From contig JAJEKV010000075.1 in NCBI GenBank assembly GCA_021234155.1, positions 6,184,703 to 6,248,702 of the forward strand: 64,000 bases of DNA, in the 5' to 3' direction. Position 1 is the stretch's first letter, and the number at the start of each line of letters is the position of its first letter. Below the pieces are notes generated by a model, which worked only from the letters and a program-made list of their open reading frames with translations, was not told the DNA's origin and made no database searches. The position numbers and the translations under genes are program-made. The stretch is from Isoetes taiwanensis (Eukaryota > Streptophyta > Lycopodiopsida > Isoetales > Isoetaceae). Of this stretch, positions 56,445-64,000 are shown piece by piece.

Positions 56445-58190
56445 GTCCCGAGGAATTAGCTTTGCTCCGAGTTTCTGGTTGGCATGCGACGTCATAAAGC
56501 CAAACGAGATCACCGGATACATTGTTGTAAAGGAATGGCATCAACTCCACAAGAAGTACAACATGTTTGTTCCTTGTAGGAAGGGCTATACGTGAGAAGG
56601 TGCTTCTCGACTTTCTTAAAGTGGCCTTGAAGGCATATCAAGAACCTAGACCTAAAAATACGTCCATGTTAGCGGGCCGCCGCGGCATTGGGAAGTCGGC
56701 TTTTTATGTGGTGCGTGGTTATGATGGTAGGGGCAGTCACAGGAAATCCTGGGTTAGAGGCGACTGGGACTTGACCACGATTTGGTAGTGCAGCTCGTTG
56801 TTGGGGACCTAACCCAAGTCATGGGTGTGCTTTTTATCGCAATGGGTCCGTAAGCTACGTACACAAAGATCCCCCCGTTAGCAGGCAGGAAATTTTTGCA
56901 TCTGGTTGATCAGAAGTTCATGGGGCACCATTTGGGGAACGTTATGCTCTTTGCCAGTCCAGATGAGAATAATACGGGTTAATTGACAAAATTGGGGAGT
57001 GCCACTGGTCACGAAGATTCTGCCCCATGGAGGAAAGACAAAGACGAATTTTATGAGCTAATGCAGATAGAATTGAATCTCACCATACAAGATGTGGAGA
57101 AAATTGTTCAAGAATGGGGCTATGTTCGAGAGTGATCTTCAGAGAAGAATCGCTAGGAAAAAGACATATCAAGGCTGCAGTTTGTCATTGACAAGGTGGA
57201 CTCTGCAACATGCTTATTTGTTTCTCTGTGAGAAGTTCAAGGTGGAGTCGTCATTTCTTCCCCCGCAGCTCTTTGAAATGGATCCGAGGCTCTTTGAAAT
57301 GGATCCTAAACTCTGAGGTGAGGACTACACTGTAGAGTTTGCTACCGACTACCTTGCCAATGCATATTTTGACCGCCTTTGGGATGTCAAGAGGGACGAA
57401 GTGGTGGCGTTTGTGAAAGCTACAGAATGTCAGCGCATCACTGCCTCTTTTGCGTGGATACGGATACGAATATTGTATGGCTCGTTTCTGGCCGGAGAGG
57501 CAGACTAGACTGGTAGCAGAGATCAATTGGTGATACTCCTGAGCGGGGCGGGCAGTAAATGCTTATCCTTCTCAGTTGATACTTGAGGTGGGGAAGAGGA
57601 AGATTAGGCATTACAAACATCTGGCTGATATTGAGAAGGCAAGAGAAGCTAGAGAGGATATAACACAGTACCTTTGGCTCCCAATGATGCACAACCCTCT
57701 AGTGGACTTTTCCGCTATTCAAACCAAATATTATGGGCCAGGCTACAATATCCAAGATGCACAGCATTTTGGAGCAGAAACTATTAGAGACAACAGCTTT
57801 CATGTGGGAGATGACGAGCTATGAGGAGTTAACTTCCTACATCATCGCCACCCAGAGCAAGCATTGGAAAAGTAGCGGCTTATTGTGGAAAAATATGAAG
57901 GGACAGGATAGGGAATGCCATGATAGTTTGCTTCCTTTTATAGGTAGGTACTACACCCATTATGAGCTTCCCGTGGGGACTTGTGACAAAGCAGCAGCCA
58001 CGAAACGTTAAAGCTTCAGGAATTCAAGTTGCCGAGCCCGAAAAAGTAAAGGCAGCAAGCAGAAGAGATGTTCGATTCTGCGAAACAGCGGGTCGATATT
58101 GCGAAGCAAGTGATGAAAAACAGAAAACGCAGCTTGATGATGCAGGAACATCGGCTGGACTAGAGACATTAGAGCGAGTATAGCATCTCT
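56445..58190 (+). pseudogene. Crinkler/RHS-type P-loop NTPase, main exon with breaks
   Basis: After TTGCAG (56444) the frame reads PSFWLACDVIKPNEITGYIV and KEWHQLHKKYNMFVPCRK. It shifts by one frame near 56580 to VLLDFLKVALKAYQEPRP and a Walker A motif AGRRGIGKSAF at about 56670-56705. Further on are LHLVDQKF (possible Walker B, 56900), VMLFASPDENN, WRKDKDEFYELMQIELNLTI (57030-57080), GEDYTVEFATDYLANAYFDR (57320-57370), and a C-terminal part with REDITQYLWLPMMHNPLVDF (57650-57710). This order (docking strand, GxxGIGKS, SPDE line, WRKD, EFATDYLA, YLWLP) is that of Crinkler-RHS family NTPases, known from oomycetes, fungi, trypanosome RHS proteins and scattered plants. As written there are six or more frame changes and stops. 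Some coincide with CAG/CTG or homopolymers, so the gene may be less broken than it appears. In-frame stops at 56789 and 56983 remain unexplained. Confidence 0.55.
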
Positions 58191-58199
58191 CGAGGCTAA

Positions 58200-59628
58200 G
58201 CAACTTGGCATCACGTAAACCGATGCAGATTATGAAGGTACGATCACCACTTGCAGGCGGTGTATGCGAAGCTCTTTCATTTCTGAGCTAGGCTTATAGG
58301 TGTGGCTATCTCATGATTTCATCGCCTTCATTCATTCTGAAGGCTTGCATGTCCCATGAATCTGAGCTTCCTTCATGGGGATTTTAACTCTCCAATTGCG
58401 GAGGCCGATTTTTTTTCTCTGCATGTTTGTTTTTAGGTGCCATGCATATCTATCAAGTTCTGTTAGCAAGTCAGCCGACATGTTTTCCTGTTAGCAACTC
58501 AGCTGAAATATCATAGATAAAAGAGAATATTCAACTTAAAAGATACTTACATTATGTTTTGTCATTAATAATATATGTTCGCCATTGCTATGCAAACATA
58601 TATGTATGGAAGAGTTTATATCTTATGCACTTAAAAGATGCCCATTATGAACTTGTGATACAGATTGGAACCACATGCTCTGTTATTAGAACTGCTTGTG
58701 GAATCCCGTTTTCACTTTTGTAACTGATGGATATTGATTTTATAAAATTTAACATCTTGTTACAAGTCATGTAAACGTTTTATGAGCTAGATTGTTGAGC
58801 TTCCTATGTAGATTGAAGCAGATAAGCAATAGACACATAGGGAATCGATGTTCAGGGGGGAATCGATGCCACATGGCATTACCACAATAAACCTCACACA
58901 AACTTTCATTTGTTATACAAGGTCTTAATGTACCTCCATGATCATGCATAAGTAGAATATAAGGTAACTATATTATATCTTCCTAAGGCTCTACATAGGG
59001 GGTAATTCTGAAGATTAGGTAACTTCATAATTCATGTGTTTTACTCACTCGTCAACACTAATGATGATTGTACAAATGTACAATCAATGCGATTCATCTT
59101 GCATTCTGCATATTGACTTCTAGAATGGACATACCTGCTACCATAGCTCTCAATATGCAAGAATGCACAACTAATGATACATCCCCCAGCCCCTGCTTTT
59201 TAGGTTGCTTGGGTGAGATCTCTCATGCCGAAAGGGTGTCCCATACCTCTTATATGAACTCGATGTGTTGCACATCACAAAGCTGATAAATATAATCGGG
59301 TCAAGCTCCATTGCTCAAATGGTAGAGCCAGTTTTATTCTTTGCATGTTACTTTCTACCTACATCATCTCCTTTTTGACAAATATGATGTGGATCACGAT
59401 GAACGATCGATGATTGCGCTAATCCAAATACTTGAGAGATGTCATTCTTCTTGGTGATTTTAATGCTCGAAGTGTTGCAATGCAAGCTACTCATCTTACC
59501 TATGAGAATGTTCATGAGCTTTATGGATGTCAACCGACGGCACAAGTTTTTCCGCTCAATTATGTAAAGTCCTTGAGCTGGTATGCAATGCTTTAAAGCA
59601 ATGTTCAAACTATATGTTTAGGCATTAC
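58200..59628. other. 3' flank of the Crinkler-like gene and unassigned DNA
   Basis: The flank from 58200 to about 58331 is repeated at 63860-64000 (AGGTGTGGCTATCTCATGAT in both), so it belongs to the duplicated unit and is probably 3' untranslated sequence. AATAAA-like signals are not obvious. The remaining DNA to 59628 is AT-rich with no recognised gene. Confidence 0.35.
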
Positions 59629-61124
59629 CACGGATAGAAGGAAGGGGAGATGTCCTCTAACTTCAAAACAGTGCATTTCGAGGTTCTCCATCAATAGAAG
59701 CGAGGATTTAGGGTATTCCATGATTTTTGCTCAAAAAAATTCGCTATATGGATGGACAAATTTTACAAAAACACCACTTTGGCTTGAAATTAGAGGGTAT
59801 GCTCTTACCTCGACATTATAGAAACTTGCATATGAGAACTTCCACCGAAAACAAGAAAGGGCAAAATAAAGAACGAAAAGTCGAGATGGTTAGAAAACTA
59901 TAGGGTTCTCAAGGTACTTAGGTCGACCGAGGTGATGGTGATGATCATGATGAGATTCGTTCTCAAGGCAATTAGGTAAAATGTTGAACATGAATATCAC
60001 ATGTTGTGATCACGAATGAACCCTCCTCGCATAGGATCGCCAAAGTCTACAAGAGAAAAAGTGGCTTTTTGGCCCCTTGGCATGAGTAGATTACTTCTCA
60101 TCTACAAGAAAGAACGAAAAATGTGAAGGGGCAAGCAACAACGAAAAGTTGAACGATAAGATCCGGGAGGGTTCTCAAGGCACTATGGTCGAATGAGATA
60201 ATAGTAATGATCAATAGAAGATTCTCAAAGCACTTAGTTCGAATGTTGAACTCAACTCGGAGATAATACGCAACCAAAGGTTTTAATGCCAATGTCCAAG
60301 TGTCAAAGGCATCCCCCAAACAAAGTGGTAGTTTGATTGAAATCCATACATTTTATTCCAAGGATATCAAGTTGAGTAACCTCTCCAATAACTACACATT
60401 TACGTAGGTTGAAGTAGATTCTAGAAACATCACTAAAACTATTAATCAGCTTAGTGAAGAACTCAATATTGTTTGTCTCATTCAACAAGAAGCTAAAGGA
60501 ATTATCAGCATATTGCAATAATTTCAATTGGTTCAAATTATCCGGAAGTCTCAAACCCTTTAGATTACCAACATTTTGATGATACAAGATAGCTTTTGTA
60601 AGTTGCTCAGCAACCATAATGAAAAGGTTTGGGGCTAGAGGATATCCTTGCCTAGCCCTCTTATTCAAAGAGAAGAATCTACCGGAAGAATTATTTATCA
60701 ACACGTAAACTTGAGCTCGTAGTTTTAAACCAAGAACTAAATCCACTAACTTGGAAGGGAAGTTTCAATGCACGATCTACAAAATCCCACATTACAATAT
60801 ATAAAGGCTTTTGGAAAAGTCAAGTTTGAGCTGCTTGCTTCTATGCTAGAGATCAACACCTTCTTTTTCTTTATTTGTGGCTTTGGACAATATCTTGCCA
60901 TATGTCCTTTAGTGTTCCTTCATTGCCAATGGCTTAACGGCTTCTTCCCTAAAGAAGCTTCACTTTTGCCCTCTCGTTACTAGGAGGATTATTTGAATTG
61001 TGTTGAAAAATTGAGGATGTTTGTTTGATCCCCCTATACTTATTTTCCATCTTCTATTTTTCATTCTTGGAAACATCTGGGGAATTAGGTTGGGACTTTT
61101 TATTCTCATCGTGCCCCCTTCATC
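59629..61124 (-). mobile_element. L1-type LINE fragment, copy 2
   Basis: Second copy of 39034-40521 in the same orientation. It keeps LLQYADNSFSFLLNETNNIE in the YADD position (the Asp that is Asn in copy 1 is present here). It carries a longer uninterrupted frame, 60303-60746 (147 codons), starting VLGLKLRAQVYVLINNSSGR. The part at 59640-60170 differs from copy 1 by A-rich replacements (for example AAAATAAAGAACGAAAAG against CAAGCAGCAACAAAAG). It ends abruptly at 61124, where gag-like DNA begins. Confidence 0.75.
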
Positions 61125-61137
61125 CTTAAGGCTGTTC

Positions 61138-61565
61138 ATTGCTAATGTAAGTCCGCACCAAGGACAGTTTTGTGGCCTTAAAGTCCCGTAAAGACATACT
61201 TGCCTAATGGAAATACTTTAAGGACGCGATCTTTAAGACCATCCTCATAATAACTTACTTGCATCCCGGGTTGAGATATAGTAATCCTTGCCAATATACC
61301 CCTAAGGGTGTTAATATACTATTGCAAGGATCCAATTTGTCTAATACTCTTAAGTTGACTCAAGGCATGATGCTCATCATAGTGTGGAGCATATTCTTGT
61401 TTAAAAGAATTTGCAAAATTTGGCCATAAAGTCAACCTCAACATCTCTCCATTGTTGGGCTCCTAATTCAATCAACCAAGAGGCAAAGATCCTCCTTTTT
61501 CGAGTTGCAATCCATGCAACATTCTATCGGCATTTTCTTATTGGTGGCCTAAAAATATGTTTCGA
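61138..61565 (-). pseudogene. Ty3-type gag fragment, copy 2
   Basis: It matches 52505-52920 in order and orientation (TAAGGACGCGATCTTTAAGA in both), including the in-frame TAG shared with copy 1. Local differences include TTGGCCATAAAGTCAACC against CCGCCCAAGAGTCAACC. It joins the LINE copy on its left with no spacer beyond about 14 bases. Confidence 0.65.
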
Positions 61566-63072
61566 CCAACTAAGTTTCTCATTCTAGAACAAAAGGCTGA
61601 ATCGCACATGGATAATATTACTGTTGCGATTCGCTCCCTGTAAAAATAAATTTGGAATACATGCACATAGTTTTTAAAGGATTTTTTTACAAGGCCAACC
61701 ATGTTCCCATGCATGAGAATGCTTGAAAAGAATCTCAATGTTCACCTCAACATCTCCCTTTTGTATATGCGCAGACTCCAAGATAAATAAAGGAAAAAGC
61801 CAAATAAGTTGGTATGATCATTCTCCTTCTTGGTTTCCAAGCAATCAAGACGATGACTATGAGAATGCTTGAAAAGAATATCAACGTTCACCACCAGCAT
61901 CTATTCTTATTATGGTTGATCACTCCAACATGAATAAAACCAAAAGCCAAGATAAATAAAAGGTATGTGTAAACTCCTTCCCGCCATAATTCGGGAAGAA
62001 ACCCTAAACAAACCCGAAGACAAAAATTAAATTAAAAAAGGATAAATCTAAACATGACAAACTATCAAAAACTTCCATTCATGGATCAACTTTCATGGCA
62101 AGAGCCCACCCTTCAGAGAGGCCTCTTGCCCGCAAAAAGAAGGGAAAAAAATTTATAGCCATTGTAAATAAGGTAGAGATTAAAAAATACCCTTCCCCAT
62201 GAAAGGGCAAAATAATAATCAACCTTTGAAATTAAGGGCGAGCCTTTACAAAACCCTTAAAGTTTTCTTTAAGGCCCAATGATGTCTTTTATATGTTTAA
62301 TTTATTTTATTATTATTAGCATACATGATGATGATGTGCATGCTGAAACATGTGATAAATAGATGGAAATGCTTCTTGCTAAGTTTAGTGGAAGGATTGA
62401 TGCAAGGAATGTAGAGTTAATACATGGATTTCACCTTGAGGATGCATGGTCGTTGTCCAGGAAAGTCTTTACACTAGGTTTGCTTTGGCGGACTTGAATT
62501 GGACCTAGGTCAATTGTATCCCGAGATAAAGAAATTACGACAAATGAATCTAGTGATTCCATCATCTGGACCTGAAATGTGCAAGGGGTTTTTAAAGTTG
62601 AACAATACAAAGATGAGGATAGAATTAGATTGAGCTTCAAAAGCTTGAATATGTTAATGTTTATGTCACTAAATGGGCCGAGAACATTGAAGAAGTAGAT
62701 TAGTCATCTCTCTACAAGGAATGGATGAGAAGGAGAGGTGTATTGGAGAATTGTAGAGAGTTCTTTAGACTTTGAAAGACTTTGTTCAAGTAATTTCTTC
62801 TTGAACATTTTTTTAAGTTACATTGTTTTCAAATTATAAAGAGGATGAGTTTTAAGGAAAATTTGGTTTTTATATAAATATATGTGATTTTTTATATAAA
62901 GAAGGGCAACTTAGATTGTCCTATAAAAAAAAGGGTAGATATAATTTTAACTTTTGTTTCTCTCGCGGAGAAAAAGGGCAACTCAAAATGTGCCCTTAAA
63001 AAAGGGAAAACTACCAAAATACCCCTATGAGTTTGTGTAATTACCAAAATATATTTTATGAGTTTCAAAATT
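61566..63072. other. patchwork of short segments copied from elsewhere in the window
   Basis: Recognisable pieces are: CTCAACATCTCCCTTTTGTA at 61747 (compare 52790, CTCAACATCTCTCTCC), AATAAGTTGGTATGATCATT at 61804 (compare 56045), and ATCTATTCTTATTATGGTTG at 61900 (compare 56137). GAGAATGCTTGAAAAGAAT occurs twice (61716 and 61861). From 62000 to 63070 no gene or repeat is recognised. The DNA is A-rich and includes several AAAGGG and AAAATACCCTT runs. Confidence 0.45.
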
Positions 63073-64000
63073 ACCAAAGTGGTGGCGTTTGTGAAAGCTT
63101 CTGAGAAATTTCAGCCCATCACCGCCTCCTTGCGTGGATACGGATACAAATATTGTATGGCTCGTTTCGGGTGGAGAGGCAGACTAGACCGGTAGCAGTA
63201 TCAATTGGTGATACTCTGGCCGTAGCGGGCAATAAATGCTTATCCTTCTCGGTTGATACTTGAGGTGGGGAAGAGGAAGATTAGGCATTACAAACATCCG
63301 GGCTGATATTGAGAAGGCAAGAGAAGCTAGAGAGGATTTAACACAGTACCTTTGGCTCCCAAGGATGCACAACCCTCTAGTGGACTTTCAACCAAATATT
63401 ATGGGCAGGGCTACAATATCCAGAGGCATACGGCATTTTGGAGCGTAAAACTATTAGAGACAACAAAAGCATTCATGTGGGAGATGACGAGCTATGAGGA
63501 GTTAACTTCCTACATCATTGTCACCCAGGGGCAGCATTGGAAGGGCTTATTGTGGAAAAAAATATGAAGGGACGGGATAGGGAACGCCATGACGGTTTGC
63601 TTCCTTTTATAGGGAGGTACTATGCCCAATATGAGCTTCTGTGGGGACTTGTGACAAAGCAAAGACCCACGTAAACGTTAAAGCTTTAGGAATTTAAGTT
63701 GCCGAGCACGAAAAAGTAAAGGCGGCCAGCAGAAAAGATGTTGGATTCTCGCTAAACAAATGGGTCGATAATGCTAAACAAGTGATGAAAAACGTAAAAA
63801 CGCAGCTTGATGATGAGGAACATCGGCTGGACTAGAGATATTAGAGCCGAGTATAGCACCTCCGAGGCCAAGCAACTTGGCATCCGTAAACCGATGCGAG
63901 ACTATGAAGTACGACGATTTTGGCGGGCGGTGTATGCGAAGCTCTTTCATTTCTGAGCTAGGCTTATAGGTGTGGCTATCTCATGATTTCATCGCCTTCA
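63073..64000 (+). pseudogene. Crinkler-like gene, second copy of the 3' part (cut by window end)
   Basis: It starts at GTGGTGGCGTTTGTGAAAGC (63079) and follows 57399-58331 to the window end. It contains the EAREDLTQYLWLPRMHNPLV segment (63310-63380) and MWEMTSYEELTSYII (63470-63515). It lacks the P-loop part, so it is a 5'-truncated copy. About 30 short differences separate the two copies, and many are CTG/CAG in one and CCG, CGG, CGAG or CAAA in the other, in both directions. No conclusion about decay can be drawn from its frameshifts. Confidence 0.6.

Overview
The window looks like nuclear DNA of a land plant with a large, repeat-rich genome. Three things support this: spliced gene fragments with GT/AG borders that resemble plant VPS13, importin and chloroplast DnaJ proteins; L1-type LINEs, a Ty3-like gag and Helitron-like elements; and microsatellites and satellites. 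No prokaryotic operon, rRNA or CRISPR is present. A non-flowering vascular plant (fern, lycophyte or gymnosperm) is a reasonable guess, because Crinkler/RHS-type and PIF1-like sequences occur together with very gene-poor DNA. The sequence alone does not prove it.

Layout. 1-3.8 kb: one importin-like exon near 0.7 kb, then unassigned DNA. 3.8-18.0 kb: a cluster of Helitron-like elements. Copy A (3813-10178) is joined head to tail to a truncated copy B (from 10179), with a related full copy C at 14198-18002. Copies A and C carry a captured piece of a DnaJ-type gene. Copy A is interrupted by a 5'-truncated LINE, and copy C preserves the empty site. 19.2-20.75 kb: a polypurine tract. 24.8-27.8 kb: two 1.4-kb direct repeats bounded by (AT)n, each with a tRNA-like pol III head on the minus strand and alternating GAA/TTC pentamers. 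28.8-30.5 kb: exons of a VPS13-like lipid-transfer protein. 32.5-32.8 kb: a cluster of an 18-bp perfect palindrome. 37.9-38.3 kb: a PIF1-like helicase fragment. 38.4-38.8 kb: the first exons of a gene related to the one at 54.9 kb. 39.0-40.5 kb: LINE RT on the minus strand. 41.7-42.3 kb: the 3' end of an unidentified minus-strand gene. 44.4-51.0 kb: a foldback structure with long inverted arms and about 4 kb of 19-20 bp satellite whose orientation flips. 51.4-51.7 kb: CT/CA microsatellites. 52.4-53.2 kb: gag. 54.9-58.2 kb: a broken Crinkler/RHS-like P-loop NTPase gene. 59.6-64.0 kb: a patchwork of second copies of the LINE, the gag and the 3' part of the Crinkler-like gene.

An important caveat covers the whole window. 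Wherever two copies can be compared, most differences fall on CAG/CTG (CHG) sites, where one copy has CGAG, CGG, CCG, ACG, CAAAG or similar. This creates CpG and is the opposite of methyl-C decay. It is most easily explained by systematic base-calling error at CHG-methylated cytosines in long reads. Many frameshifts in the 'pseudogenes' may therefore be artefacts, and exon borders and start sites are approximate.
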